Below are positions 1 to 11,805 of a stretch of 64,000 nucleotides of DNA, piece by piece. Source of the stretch: Atriophallophorus winterbourni (taxonomy: Eukaryota; Platyhelminthes; Trematoda; Plagiorchiida; Microphallidae); contig JACCGJ010001312.1 in assembly GCA_013407085.1 (NCBI GenBank), forward strand, positions 62,001-126,000, read 5' to 3'. The translations under genes and the position numbers were made by a program. The notes under the pieces are model-generated. The model worked only from the letters and a program-made list of their open reading frames with translations, made no database searches and was not told where the DNA came from. Position 1 is the first letter of the stretch. Each line of letters starts with the position of its first letter.

Positions 1-357
1 AAATACACAATAACCCAGCTGTTGAGTGGTCAGCCCCCACCACAAAAAATGAAGAAACACATCAAACTGGCGGAAAGAATTAAAAGAGTTGTTGAAGGTC
101 AGCAGTGTCGGGACACCGTGAGTGTACTGAAGAGCATTGCCTTTTGCTACAATTTGTAGGCTTCTGTTGCAGAAGAAGAAGGAGAAGACAATCAAGACAG
201 TAGTTTGGAAGATGTTTTATAACAGTGATATTTTTTGTGTGCAGTTATCAGACATGAGACCAGGATTTTGTGAAAAACACTAAAAAACACATGGCTTAGT
301 TATTGTTATTGTTATTACAGTGATCTATAGTATTTTATTCAATTTTTATTAAAATGT
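1..357. other. No assigned gene; short coding-like stretch of unknown origin
   Basis: The plus strand has a modest open stretch (from about base 2, with an ATG at 49) ending near 160 and followed, after one stop, by an acidic Glu/Asp-rich segment to about 222. It could be the C-terminal tail of a degraded transposase, but no diagnostic motif is visible. The rest is AT-rich and I see nothing else in it. Confidence 0.2.
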
Positions 358-441
358 TCAAAGAAGAAAAATACTTGTCTTCACTTGTATGAATTTTTTT
401 CGTCGCAATGTTAACCAATCTGATCGTGATCTAAAATTCAT

Positions 442-602
442 AGAGCAATTGGTCAAGGAGCAATAGGGCAAGGAGCAATTGGTCAAGGAGCAATTGGGCA
501 AGGAGCAATTGTCCGAGGAGTAATTTGTCAAGGAGCAATTGTCAGAGGAGCAATTGTCGCGGAGCAACTGTCGGGGAGCAATTGTCAAGGAGCAACTGTC
601 GT
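442..602. repeat. Minisatellite, 14-15 bp unit, about 11 copies
   Basis: Consecutive units of the form AATTGTCAAGGAGC(C/T) run head to tail with small substitutions; later units are 14 rather than 15 bp. On the minus strand the array is open and reads as a repeated Asp-Asn-Cys-Ser-Leu-Thr peptide, which explains a spurious long reading frame there. No gene is inferred. Confidence 0.85.
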
Positions 603-823
603 GGACCCTATTAGATAATAACCACGTGTACATCAAGTATTTACCCGCAATCCGCCATCTCCACAGTGAGTAGAGTCTGGAACGGCACTTGACAATTATG
701 TGGCGGGTATTTAACACGTTATTATCGCTTGGTATATCCCGTGCATGCTTTTTGTACCTCATCACTATAACTCGGTCGTGGCCTTAAAACTATTCACCAG
801 AGAGTTTTTCTTCTCATTCCTCA

Positions 824-1032
824 GGTACACATGCACCCCCGCAGTGGAAATCGTGGTACGCGCCACCCCCGGATCACCAACGCTTGTCGCCATTCTATCC
901 GATAGCCCGAAATACACGCATTCTTCGTGTATCCCTTCCGGTACACATGCACCTCCCGCTGTGGAAACCGTGGCACGTGCCACCCCCGGATCACCGACGC
1001 TGGTCGTCACCCTACCCGGTAGCCCAACACGA
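824..1032. repeat. Tandem duplication, 116-bp unit, in a GC-rich patch
   Basis: The segment starting GGTACACATGCACC at 824 recurs at 940 with about 85% similarity. The region 745-1300 is clearly richer in G+C than its surroundings and is open in two plus frames and one minus frame, so it was probably coding or part of a mobile element. I do not recognise the product; the Pro/Thr/Ser-rich plus-strand reading (745-1218) could be a retroelement polyprotein tail, but this is a guess. Confidence 0.55.
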
Positions 1033-1299
1033 AACTTTTCAGACAAGGTCCTTACCAGCCCGACGACACGCCACTCAGCTTTCTTTAGGCGAGGCCGTTT
1101 GCCATCGACCCTGGGGGTGCAGGAACTTCTCAGCACGGACTATGTTTTTGATGATTCTGGTTCTTCGTTGTCAAGCCTACGGATGTGCCTACATCTGCTC
1201 CCACTGGGTTCATACTAAGACCATGCCAGACGGGCGATTCCCGCTAGCAGCACGTTCACCCCATGTGATTCGGCACCGGCAGCACGTTCACTCCATGTG

Positions 1300-1735
1300 A
1301 GACGTTACTCGGCTTAGTACTTATCGGTTTTCGTGTATCCTACCCTGGTCACGACCGACAATCGACCCATGCAGATCAAGTACCTTGGCTGACTTCGAAG
1401 TTACTGGTTGCTGAGAGACTATGTTCCAGCCTTGAACGACCTGACACCGCTTTGCCAGTTCAATTGTCAATTCCTGATCAGAAGTCTCCTCTGACCAGAC
1501 TTCTTGGAAGGGGGCTGTGTAACATTATTGTTTCACTGTACATAACAATTGACCTTGATAAGACACTTTCCGTTGATTCGTGTTCCGTGATTGCTATCAT
1601 GTACCTTCGTGCACCCTTTTGGCTACCGCGATAAACCTTTCATCTCCTGTGCCTTTTCTCCAACATTCTTGGGGACATTATTGTAGTGGTCAGTCCACTA
1701 CACTGGACAGAAATTAGCTTTAGAATCCAAAAGCT
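1300..1735 (+). mobile_element. Possible 3' end of an LTR retrotransposon
   Basis: At about 1505-1516 a purine-rich run (GGAAGGGGGC) is followed immediately by TGTAACATT, the arrangement expected of a polypurine tract abutting the 5' edge of a 3' LTR. The putative LTR would run to roughly 1700, just before the LINE fragment that starts near 1735. No second LTR, primer-binding site or pol motif was found in the window, so the assignment is weak; it is compatible with the GC-rich, coding-like stretch just upstream. Confidence 0.2.
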
Positions 1736-3728
1736 GTTGAGACTGGAAATGTTCACGGTATGTATGATGGGATCAAGAGAGCCATTGGTCCAAACAAACT
1801 TAAAACGGATCTTATTATGTCTGGTGACCCGATTGTGAACAATACTCAGCAGATGGAAAGATGGGTAGAGCACTTGTCCTCTCTTTACTCTAGGAACAGT
1901 ACGATTTTACCGCATGTACTTGAAAATGTCGAGCGGTTGCCGACTATTGTATATCTAGATACTCCCCCTACTCTCGATGAGCTTAATAGGACAATCGACC
2001 GCTTAGCGAATGTGAAGGACCCTAGTGACGACGGAATTCCACCTGAGCTCATCAAACGCTGTAGAGCAGCTTTATTACAACCTCTTCACCTTTTGCTTCG
2101 TTAATACTGGCAGGAGGAGTGTGTCCCACAAAAGATGCGAGACACAAAGATCATCACGCTATTTAAAAGTAAGGAAGATAGAGGCGACTGCAACAATTAC
2201 AGAGGAATCTTCCTTCTGAATGTTGTAGGCAAATTGTTTGCTAAAGTCTTACAGATCCGGCTACAAGTTTTAGCTGATAGAATTTACTCAGAATCTCAAT
2301 GTGGCTTCCGCAAGGAAAGATCAACGATTGACATGATCTTCTCCCTGAGACAACTTTAAGAAAAGTGTCGGGAAGAGCGTAAGCCATTATACGCTATTTT
2401 TATTGATTTAACGAAGGTATTCGACTACGTCAGCAGGGAGAGTCTTTTCAAAATGCTTGATTTGACAGGCTGCCCCCAAGACTGCTCAAACTTGTTATTT
2501 CGTTTCGCTCAGGCATAAAGGGATCAGCCCATTTTAACGGTTTCAGCTCAGAAGCCTTTGAAATTCGCCGAGGCGTCAAACGAGGGTGTGTTATGCTCCC
2601 ACGCTGTTCGGAATTTTCTTTGCTCTGCTTCTGAAGCACGCTTTCATGACGAGGACAGGAGGCATATACCTACGCACGCGAAGTGATGGCAAGCTTTTCA
2701 ACGTCAACCGTTTGGGAGCACAAACCAAGGCACGAAATGTGCTAATGTGTGACGATGCAGCCTTTATTGCTAACTCCCAAGAGCACTTACATTCGTTAGT
2801 GTACTGTTTTTCGTCGGCATGCAAAGACTTTGGGCTAGCAATCAGCATGAGCAAGACCAAAGTCCTTGGTCAAGGGACTGTATCGCCTCCCGTCATAACT
2901 GTTGGAAACTGTAAGCTTGAATAAGTACATCAGTTCACATACCTTGGTTCAACCATTGCGGATAACCTCTCGCTAGACACGGAGATTAATAAGCGGATTG
3001 GTAGAGCAGCTGTTATTCTGTCCCGTTTAAACTCTCGTGTTTGGGGTAACCGCAAGCTGATTGTAAAGACAAAGATGATGGTATACAGCGCGTGCGTACT
3101 GAATGCTTTACTGTACGGCAGTGAAACCTGGACCACCCACGCAAGACACGAACGGAAGCTGAATGCTTTCCATCTACGAACCATCCGTCGTATCTTGAAC
3201 ATATCGTGGATGGACAGAGTGACTAATGCTGAAGTGCCTTCAAAAGCTGGTCTACAGAGCATGTTCACCTTATAGCGCAAAGCCGCCTGCGGTGGATTGG
3301 TCATGTCTATAGAATGGAAAACGGTCGTATTCCGAAAGATCTACTCTATGGTGAGTTGCAATTACGAATTCGACCATTAGGCAGACCGCACTTGCGGTAC
3401 AAAGACGTTTGAAAAAGAGACATGAAAGCTCTTGGCATTGACCCGGCGAGTTAGGAAGAACTTGCTCTTGACCACTCAACCTGGAGGCATTGGGTAAAGC
3501 GTCGTCTGCAAGCTATGGAGGAGCAGATACAGCTCTTGGCTGCTTAACGCAGATCATGCCGCCGGCGTGCAATGGACGCCCTACAAACCAGTTCTGAATA
3601 TCGTTGCTAGCGCTGCTGGGGAGATTGTTCCTCCCGAATCGGACTGTTTAGTCATTCGAAGAGCTGTAGAACATGAACATTCATGCGATTGTGATGTGCA
3701 TCCATGTTCGACATCGACCGAGGGAGGC

Positions 3729-3735
<7 letters not shown>
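1735..3735 (+). mobile_element. Non-LTR retrotransposon fragment (reverse transcriptase and C-terminal domain), degenerate
   Basis: Plus-strand frames joined across stops and frameshifts give a LINE ORF2 from the linker to the end of the protein. Visible blocks are: a linker with QMERWVEHLSSLYS (about 1853-1893), RT block with DGIPPELIKRC (2028-2060), NNYRGIFLLNVVGKLF (2190-2240), QCGFRKERST (2298-2327), the catalytic FIDLTKVFD block (2398-2425), a damaged second catalytic block reading MCDDAAF where F/YADD is expected (about 2748), and the C-terminal YGSETWT and RRILNISW blocks (3115-3200). The endonuclease is absent, so the copy is 5'-truncated. The family is common in aquatic invertebrates and is often mis-annotated as jockey; I leave the clade open. 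It ends by an (AT)n run. Defective. Confidence 0.85.

Positions 3736-3782
<47 letters not shown>
3736..3782. repeat. (AT)n microsatellite
   Basis: About 23 uninterrupted AT dinucleotides follow directly on the 3' end of the LINE fragment, consistent with a simple-repeat tail or with later expansion at the tail. Confidence 0.95.
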
Positions 3783-3784
<2 letters not shown>

Positions 3785-3954
3785 TGGCAGTGAGCCGTGC
3801 TCTTTAGATTTCAACTAATTCATTCTGCAAGTTATTTTTACATCGAGCTCCATGTCAAGGTTTCAGCTCCCAATGGGAATGTTTTTTATCAAGGCCACTG
3901 CGTATCAGTGCCTTTTTCTTTGTATATAAAATGTTTGGTTTCAAACAAAGTTAT

Positions 3955-4140
3955 AATTGTATTCCTATGTTGCATAGGATTCTTACAAAGAACCACGATG
4001 TTCAAATATGCAATCACAAATGATTCCTGGCCAAGTGACGTGTCGCTTATGAATGACCAATGAATTGTGGTGCTCACATCCCCATCGCTTACACACGTGT
4101 CATGCAAAGTTTGTAAGGGATGGGGATGTGAGCACCACAA
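3955..4140. repeat. Ribozyme-repeat fragment ending in a head-to-head palindrome
   Basis: Bases 3955-4065 resemble 24661-24790 (shared blocks TTGCATAGG, GAACCACGATGTT, GATTCCT), so this is a fragment of ribozyme-repeat subfamily 2. Bases 4065-4094 and 4111-4140 then form an inverted repeat of about 30 bp with two mismatches (outer sequence TTGTGGTGCTCACATCCCC), separated by about 16 bp. The same sequence occurs once, at 43236-43260. The structure therefore joins two copies of one repeat edge in opposite orientation. Confidence 0.75.
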
Positions 4141-4572
4141 TACATATTCGGTTGCATATTTTAATATTGCATTACCATTGAGTCGAACCGTTTAGGCCCA
4201 ATTGATGAACCTCATTCTCTGAAAACCCTAATCGATGAAAAATGCAAAATTTTCGCAAATTACCTGTTGACTTCCAGTGTGACTGCAATTAGTCTATATA
4301 ACCTTCAATGGAAAATGTAATCGATACCTTGAAGAAAAACTCAAAACGCTTTACTTCAAAAAATTCGAAATTTCAGCTTCACATTAATGTTTAGAACAAA
4401 AGACACGCACAATTATAAAATATAAACGAGATAAATATTTTCTCAATTGTTCAACGACTACACTCTTTTGACAGAAATATTTAGAAGCGAAACAATGATG
4501 CATCGTTGATATAGTGATGCTCGAGATGGCTGTGTATTATATATTTCGATTTAGTTGTAAAAATGATAGAGA
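4141..4572. other. AT-rich stretch, nothing recognised
   Basis: No open frame, repeat or RNA gene can be supported here. It is probably 3' flank of the minus-strand gene whose stop codon lies at 4873. Confidence 0.6.
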
Positions 4573-4872
4573 TTCTTCTAGTTCGGTGTGGATTGAGGGG
4601 AATTATCAGTAGGATTATTATAAATAAGTCCATCACATGACAGAAAGTGTGGCTTGATAAGAATTTTCAAGATGTGTTCATGAGAAATTGAGTTTGAGCG
4701 AGAAATAATTTTGATACAACGTTTTATCAGCACAAATTCTTTTGAAAGGTCTTGTATTCTTGAATAAACTAAATTCATAATACGATTCGTTAATTTAATT
4801 AATTTCAAATAATGGTTGATTAAGCAATTTATTAAATTATTCAGAGAAACCAAACGTTATTTAGTGTTGTGT

Positions 4873-5175
4873 TTACATTCGTTTCGATTCAGTTGTTTTC
4901 AAGGATTTTTGTTGATTTCTCACCTTTGTACTATCCTCACTGCTTGCGGCATACGTTGAATCCTGACCGCTGTCTAAACTTGTCTGACTAACCGTTTCGA
5001 CAAACTGACCAGAACAGACCTCGCTTGATGGCGGCGGTTTTTTTGTAGATACGGTTCGCGAATCCTCGGGAGGAGCTGTGCTTGCATATATCGGACTGGA
5101 ATTGGCAGCCGAGCAGTCTGATGGTTCGTCGGTTTCGTCGGAGAGTTCGGACTTGTCGAGTGCTTCAGTTTGCAC
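4873..5175 (-). CDS. Last coding exon of a large minus-strand host gene (Ser/Thr-rich C-terminus)
   Basis: On the minus strand a pyrimidine-rich acceptor (CTATTCTTTTACTCCAG) is followed by 303 bases open in phase 0 to a TAA stop. The 100 residues are rich in Ser, Thr, Asp, Glu and Pro (for example SELSDETDEPSDCSAANSS and KKPPPSSEVCSG), with no domain, and resemble a disordered cytoplasmic tail. Third positions are richer in G+C than the surrounding DNA, unlike random open frames nearby. A minus-strand AATAAA lies at 4828-4833, about 40 bases past the stop. The exon starts in phase 0, matching the phase-0 donor of the exon at 19927-19992. The gene is not identified. The exon call is fairly secure; the joining is inference. 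Confidence 0.7.
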   Translation of the reverse strand: MQTEALDKSELSDETDEPSDCSAANSSPIYASTAPPEDSRTVSTKKPPPSSEVCSGQFVETVSQTSLDSGQDSTYAASSEDSTKVRNQQKSLKTTESKRM

Positions 5176-7080
5176 CTGGAGTAAAAGAATAGTCTAGACA
5201 GTTAAGATATTGAAAAAAACATGAATTATTATTATTAAACCAGTTATTTCCCTTAAGTTTTTTAAAGACCAAAACGTTTTGACTCTGGGACGACTCGCAT
5301 CTATTGTGCGGGCTTAGAATCATCTGTCATACGTAGTGAATGCATTCGAATGCATTTTTACATAGCTTGGAAATGTGTACGATATTCCGGTGCTTGTCTA
5401 TGTTTTCCCCTCATACAAAATTGTAACAGTGATGTGCTGTGATATGCTAAAACGGGTGCTATGTTGTCGTGTTTATTTTAGTGTGATTGTTACATATATT
5501 ACATGTGCGTATGGTGTGAAATAGCGTCAAAAATATTTTCTCAATTTTGCAACTGTGGTGTTATTCGGAACATAAAATTTAGGCAAAAGAGCCCATTGTC
5601 TTCCGCTCTATCACTATTTTCCTACTTTTTTGTTTTGATTCGCAATTTTCATAGCAAGTTAAAAATTGGTTCAAGAAAAAATAATTTACCATCCATGGCC
5701 AACGTTACGTATAGTAAAGTTATATACTGACCAGGAGTTAATACACAGGGGCAGTCGTGTAGTTTTGATACTAATTTGAGTCCTAATTTCGAGTGAATAT
5801 TTCGGTAATGAAAGAGGTAACTATAATTTCAAAGAAAGCAATCCAAAGGAAACACATGTGCAGATTAAAACAATCAAGATTGATTTGTTTTTTGGTGACC
5901 CTGTATTTCAACGGGTATTTCTCGAGTCACGATATAAATAAATGTTTTTTCACGAATGGTTTGTATTACGTTATATTTTTATATGTAAATATCGCGTTAC
6001 CCCGATTGCTACTACGACGCGATGCGGCGAATGGTCAATTGTTGCATTAATACAGTTCAAGTTAGATTTGGGAATACACTGGCGATTTTGTTTGCAAATG
6101 TTATATTCGATGAAGGCATCAAATACGCTTCTTTTAGCCATGAAGTTAGATCTTGCAGTGCTCGAGAATGTGCTGGTTTAGATAATCGTGAGCAAAGTTG
6201 TAGGGGGGTTCAAATAATCCGTCTCACCACATTCGGATACGAAGAGGCAGGTTCGTTTTAGTTTTGAGAAGGTAATCCAATTTATATGCTGAGCATACCC
6301 AGATTTTAAGATACGTTTCCAAAATTGCCTAGCTCAATTTTTGCCTTGATTGATGTTTAGTGAAAGTGCTTGAAACATTTCATTTCCTTGTATTTTCAAA
6401 GTTTCAAAGATAACTTATTCTTTAACGGTCTTTGAAGAAAAGCATTCGAATTACTTTGCATTGGTTAACAGTTCAAAGTAGAATCTATTAGCGACTAATC
6501 GAGATATGGTTTGCGAAGAGAACTGGGAAGAACGGCATCATTTGTGGTAAGACTTTGAACATATGAAGAAATGCAACGGCCCCAACCTTGCCCTACACCA
6601 ATAGAGCCATGTAAGACTCCATATTGTAGGCCTCCTAGCTACCCAACGAACTTTGAAAAGTAAATTCTGAGCCATCCAAGTAGCTGTCTGCCAATTTATT
6701 GCACTCATTCAGTAGTTAGTAATGGCCAAATCAAGCAAACGAAATTAATATATTTTGATAGCGGCTCTAGCTGCTAGCTCATACGTCGACCGCTTGTATC
6801 CAGTCATTTAACATCATTAGTATTTGTCAAACATGAGCAAGATTTACATAAGCTATGCTGCGCTGCGCTGCATATTGTATGTTTTGCAATTCAAAGTGAT
6901 AAACAATTCTCATTATTTTCTCCAAATTTTCGTACATCACAGGTAAAACTCGGTCGTCTACATAGTGTGAACGAGTACAGCCTTTGAGTGTAAAAACCTT
7001 TCTTCGACTTCGTGGCATTCACAGCTGAGGTCGGAGGTTTTATGTATGGTGAGTTTGATTATGTCGGCTTCCCGGAAGGT
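5176..7080. other. Intronic AT-rich sequence, no gene supported
   Basis: This is the start (reading on plus) of the inferred 14.7-kb last intron of the minus-strand gene. Several 60-85-codon open frames exist on plus (5503-6261), but they overlap one another, lack splice context and show no motif, so I treat them as chance. Confidence 0.5.
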
Positions 7081-7400
7081 TTAGGGTTCGTCCCACACAA
7101 ATGAACGTAAGTAATCGCTGGATCGGTCTCCGTATAAATCAGGTGTCGTGTTACGATTGCTGTGACTGCTATGACACTGGTGACTTTTATGTAAAGGGGA
7201 AAGATATTCAACAGTTTCCATTGCCGATGTTGTCAATCCATTCTTAGTCAGCGTAAAGACCACTACTGGTGTAACGCTGTATTGTGTATCAACAATCAGT
7301 GTACATGAATAACGTCATATTCTTCTTCTTCAATAGTAATTTTTGGTTTCTTTCCATTTTCAAAGAAGGGTAGCGTTGGTAATATTGTTTGCCTTCTTTC
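7081..7400 (-). pseudogene. Coding-like stretch, frame-broken, unidentified
   Basis: On the minus strand, 7081-7290 is open and reads as a plausible globular segment (VVVFTLTKNGLTTSAMETVE) followed by a polar tail ending in a stop. The bases just upstream (7300-7370) are coding-like in another frame (KKPKITIEEEEYDVIH). A candidate splice acceptor (ACACAATACAG) lies between them, but the phases do not fit. It may be an unused or pseudo-exon inside the intron, or an exon of another gene. No family is recognised. Confidence 0.25.
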
Positions 7401-7777
7401 ATAATAACCTGTCACTGTGCTCCGAAATTTAAAACAAGTTGCATCATTAGTTGTAGTCATATGCGGTACGTGAGTAGAGTTTTACTGGGTTATCCCTTTC
7501 CCTGTGAGAATATGAACTGTATAGTGAGTGCCACTGGACGTTATTTCTTCAAAAATGCAAATTACGAAATACATATTTACCCGAAGTTTGCTTGCGATAG
7601 AACCGCAATGAGTCTCTGTTTTGTGATGACTAATTGCCAGTTTACGAATCCATGCGCGTCACACAATTTCGAATAGTTGATGCTTTTAATAAGTTGCGCG
7701 GACTCGCTTGTGCGTCTTGCACTTTCCGTGTATTCGAATCTGACTTGGGAGGCGATGTAGCCAACATCCTCAACTTT

Positions 7778-7955
7778 CGTTAGTTCAGAAGTCAGGATAA
7801 CAAATGACACCTCTGTACCTCCTTCGTGACTAATTTCGAAGACGATGTCATGCTGTATAAGCGTCCCGTTAGTTCAGAAGTCAGGATAACAGATGACACC
7901 TCTGTAACTCCTTTTTACTAATTTCTAAGACGATGTCATGCTGTATAAGCGTCCC
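7778..7955. repeat. Tandem duplication, 89-bp unit, two copies
   Basis: The sequence from CGTTAGTTCAGAAGTCAGG at 7778 repeats at 7867 with roughly 90% identity through GTATAAGCGTCCCG. It carries no motif that I recognise. Confidence 0.9.
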
Positions 7956-9885
7956 GATCTGTTTCTGAAAATGATTACCATGTGTGCGCATATGATGATA
8001 TAATCTAAAAGGAATGATAAATGTCAGTTATCACATGTCCAGTAATCATGAGCTTCGTATTTCTCCCTCGCAGTGTATAACGTACAATAACTCGCTATCT
8101 TTAGCATTTGTCGAAGTTGGAGACGGTAAAATTAGCAAATAATGCAATTGTCTTGCTACATTATTTGGAGGATATGCCAGATTGTATCGCGACAGTTTAA
8201 ATGGTCTCGGGTTTAGCACCATATCTGAGTCAACATATCAGATTTCTGGAAAGGATTTACCACCGAGAAACGAAGCTACTTGATGGGATGCAGCAAAACC
8301 CATACCGATAGCGAATGGTTATGCTGGGATTGACTGGTTTTCACAAAGTCGTGTGAAAGGTGACATGATCCTAAACTATAGAATACTGTGGATGGAAAAT
8401 CACCCTCTCACGATTTGAAAAAGGTCAGTTCCCCTAATAATACACAAAGTCATTCAAGTGGTCTCGTTATACCGCACTGAAGACTCGATTGAAGACGACA
8501 TTGCTTCTTTTGGGTATTTCTTTCTCTGGAATTCACTATCACAAGTTACTGTGAACGCTGCCGCGATCCGGGTTTTAAAAGCAAATCTGATTTTTGTATC
8601 ATAAATCTTCATCTTATTCGAATTTGCTCTCGTCAACCTACATGCAGCGAACACATACTTGATAACATTTGACCAATAAATTTGAGGATTATTATAAACT
8701 TTGGGATTTATTTTGTGGTAGTATTTAAAAATTTGTAGTTATCATATCGCACTCGTAACATTGAAAGCAGTACCAGTCACAACCTGAATTCAAATTGCTA
8801 TGTTTCAGATGTTTGTTTGGTTTGAATTAAAATATTTTCAAGGCAACGAAAGCAAACATTCGCTCATCGGTATCAATGTTTAGCTATTTTCAAAAGATAA
8901 AATAAATTCGGTGCAATTTGTAACTGGAAAGCAAGATTATTATTGTTTTTTTCAGTACCACAAACCGTATCAGTTCTCCCCGTAAAAGTAAAGTAAAAGT
9001 AAAACAAACACACCAATGTTTTTCAACACAGTTGTACCGCACCCCTTGTGACTCAGAGCGCAATGGGAATCTGGGACGAAATGTAGTTGCAGATGACAGT
9101 TTCGGTACCCGGGATCACACAACCCAGTGTCAACCATGAGGACGGATGGTTGAAACGAGTGACTAATAAATTCTAATTTTTGGCCAGTTGATTAATCGAT
9201 TTTGGGGAATTTGGAAATTCAATACAACCGGAAAGGTTTCAAGCATACACGAACAAAACTTCGATATGCCAATTGTAATATAAAATGTCGTAAAAAATGT
9301 AATAAGCCAGCCACCGATCGAGTAGTCCAAATTTCTATTTGATTATCGGTCAACTCATAAGTTTTGTTGTAATACAAACCTGGAAAAAGTAAAACGACCA
9401 AAACTTTAACCACTTTTGAGTCAGTCGCTTAGATTAATCTAGATAGCTTTAGTATTAACCAAAAATTCTGTAAAGCAATACTTTGCTGCACAAACTAATG
9501 AATTGCAGCGACAGTGAGAATAACCAGAACACAACAGATGACACAGAAGCGATTAGCGAATATAAACGAATCTTACTTGTTCGTTGATAAACTTATGTAG
9601 CAAGATTTGAGTCAGCAACCAGTTTTGTTTAAACATAAAATTATTTAATAAAGGCCAAACACAATATTTAATTGCTAAAAACGCTGCCTTGAATCTATGT
9701 GCAGACATTTTCGAAATTTTCTTTCAATAATTCGCGTTTTAAAACACAGTCGATATTATCAAGCATAGAAAGACAACCTTCGCTGTAATTGGTTCTTTGT
9801 TCAGGTTATTGGAATATGTTTAAGATCAATCCGTAAACTGTATCCATCCAATGAAGATAGTAATGAACCGATTAAAGTATTTTTG
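7956..9885. other. No gene; one dispersed repeat piece
   Basis: Bases 8455-8500 read on minus (TGCGGTATAACGAGACCACTT) resemble 13923-13950 on plus, so they are two pieces of an unnamed dispersed repeat in opposite orientation. A small AGTAAA-rich run lies at 8985-9010. Nothing else is supported. Confidence 0.45.
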
Positions 9886-10290
9886 ATTAATATAATGCTC
9901 ATTTGCATGCATTTCAATCACACACACACTCACCCAACGCCCGGTTTCTTGCTATAGGCACCTATCAGGTAGAGTGAGTTGGATTAGGATCCGCATACGG
10001 TTGAAACAGTGGTGTTTAAACCGCATCTACATTAACGAAAAAGCTCATTTGCATGCATTTCCATCACACGAACCCCACGACCTGTTTCGTGCTGTTTGCG
10101 CTCACCAGGTAGGGATAGTACGATCGGATCCACATGTGCTTAAGACAGTGGAAGAATGGTAAGCAAATTGCGCTTGTATGCTACTGATGGGTAAGGTTGG
10201 TACGTATCTAAGTGTGCTTGCACACGTGATTGAACAGTTTGGCCGTACCAACCTTGTCCAACAATAACATACAAGCTCAGCTTTTAATTG
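9886..10290 (-). repeat. Two tandem ribozyme-repeat units (subfamily 1)
   Basis: Two copies of the same unit start at the shared block GCTCATTTGCATGCATTTC (9897 and 10043). Each contains, read on minus, the hammerhead core region; the second also carries the full 3' part with AAACAAGTTGCGCTTGTATGC-like and GGTTGGTACGACC-like blocks. The first core is damaged (CTGATAG in place of CTGATGA). The distance between units is 146 bp, shorter than elsewhere (218-289 bp), so an internal deletion is likely. Confidence 0.8.
10073..10114 (-). ncRNA. Hammerhead ribozyme, type I, core-mutated copy
   Basis: Read on minus: stem I CCCTAC pairs with GTGGGG (one G-T wobble); core CTGGTGA (the second A of CTGATGA region is G); stem II GCGC-AAACA-GCAC with one mismatch; GAAA; minimal stem III A-C-AG-G-U; cleavage expected after C at 10079. 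The core substitution should reduce or abolish activity. Confidence 0.65.
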
Positions 10291-11693
10291 GTTACGTTTC
10301 TCTAATGACCTCAAAGCTTCGTCAGGACAACGGTGTTACCACAATCAGATTGTCAGCTTCGTGCACTTACTGACTATTCCAAATCGTCTAAAATGAGATA
10401 CATTTTAGGTGTGGAGCAGATAGGCGAGATCAAGCTAAATTAACCCGCGTACTCTCTTTATTGTTTCGGATGAGTGCGATGGCGATCAACTTCCGCTGTC
10501 TGATTAGCCTTGCGTAATCTGTACACAATAGTGGTCATGCACTTTCAAGATAATACGCTTCAGAACCGGCTGCCGAATCTAATTTGTGGACCACATTTCT
10601 ATCAGATTGATGTGTTTTAAAATCCTCGACGTTTAGTCGTACATATTGAAGTTTTTTCAGCCTCATCTCTTTTACGTTATCAATTCAAGATTCTAGATAT
10701 ATGGTAAACCACTATTATTATTAAATTAGCTGTACAATCGCATAAGATTTTCGTATTAGATTTTACTAAATCCTGTTTTCTTGTTTCGATCCATATGACT
10801 CAAAAGAAGAGTGAACATAATTCCGAGATAAGCGTGGAGCAGGAAAATGTCAATGGAAATGTATTTTACAAAAATGCGCATTTCTATCACAACACCACCA
10901 CGGGTTTCGCGCTGTTCAGAGAAGCGCTGATGGTTTTTTAGTAGTGGTGCCAATAATGTATTGTTAAAAAATGAAATTTCAAGCGTTTTTGGAAGATGAT
11001 TACATTCGATGAGGGCTCAATTTTCGACCTTTAAATAGAAACCAAACAAGGACTGAATATAATTTCCCACGACAGATCTATCGGAATTGTGGTATTTAGT
11101 TGTTGAGAAAATGACTGTGTGGGGAGTTTGGAAACAATTTTGAATAAATGCGGGAGAGGGTGGAACGCTCGATGAATTATTCGGCATGCCAGAATAAGTT
11201 CACATCGGATGCGCATGCGCATGAGAGTGCACAATCAGGTTCTAGATAATTGGTGCTCCACGGGTACGTTATGCAATATCTATAAGATTTTAGTTGTCTA
11301 AATTTATTTCCTATCGCATAGCGACATGTCTTTTTTCAACCATGCTGTCTCAGCTTGCACTGTATAGTCCGCGAATCGTACGTATGTTTTGAATACCTTT
11401 TCAAAGAGTGCAACAGGAAAAGTTCGAAAATTCGTATGAGTAAGCTGATTATGCTGCATGCACGCTTATTCCCGGCCTCGCACTCCATACTACTTTAAAA
11501 TCTTCCGCAAACATAGACACCCTGATCAATTACTTCGGTTCTCTACTGAAGCCTTTCACTGCCATGTGTGTATGAGAATTGGAATGGTTCTCCAACTTGT
11601 AACATTTTGTATCTTTAGGGAAATTGAAAGGCATCTATTCTGAATTGACTTATGGTGTGGCATATTTAGATCTGCCTGTAAAACTATATAATA
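10291..11693. other. No gene; a partial ribozyme-repeat piece at about 10870-10910
   Basis: The block GCATTTCTATCACAACACC followed by ACCACGGGTTTCGCGCTGTT matches the ribozyme end of subfamily 1 and then breaks off before the CTGATGA box. Other open frames here are short and unsupported. Confidence 0.45.
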
Positions 11694-11805
11694 CTCAACT
11701 GAGTTAAACTTCATCTAAAGTTTTACATCATCAGTTGCAACAACAAATTAACACCGTACCAATAGCTGTAGATCATTTATAAATATTGGGAACAGCATTG
11801 GACTG

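Noticed and set aside
358..765. 135-codon minus-strand reading frame
   Set aside because: Most of it is the 15-bp minisatellite read in frame; no start context or domain.
3567..3818. Frames on both strands across the (AT)n run
   Set aside because: Simple repeat plus the non-coding end of the LINE fragment.
5503..6261. Overlapping 75-85-codon plus frames
   Set aside because: They lie in different frames, show no motif and are explained by chance in the intron.
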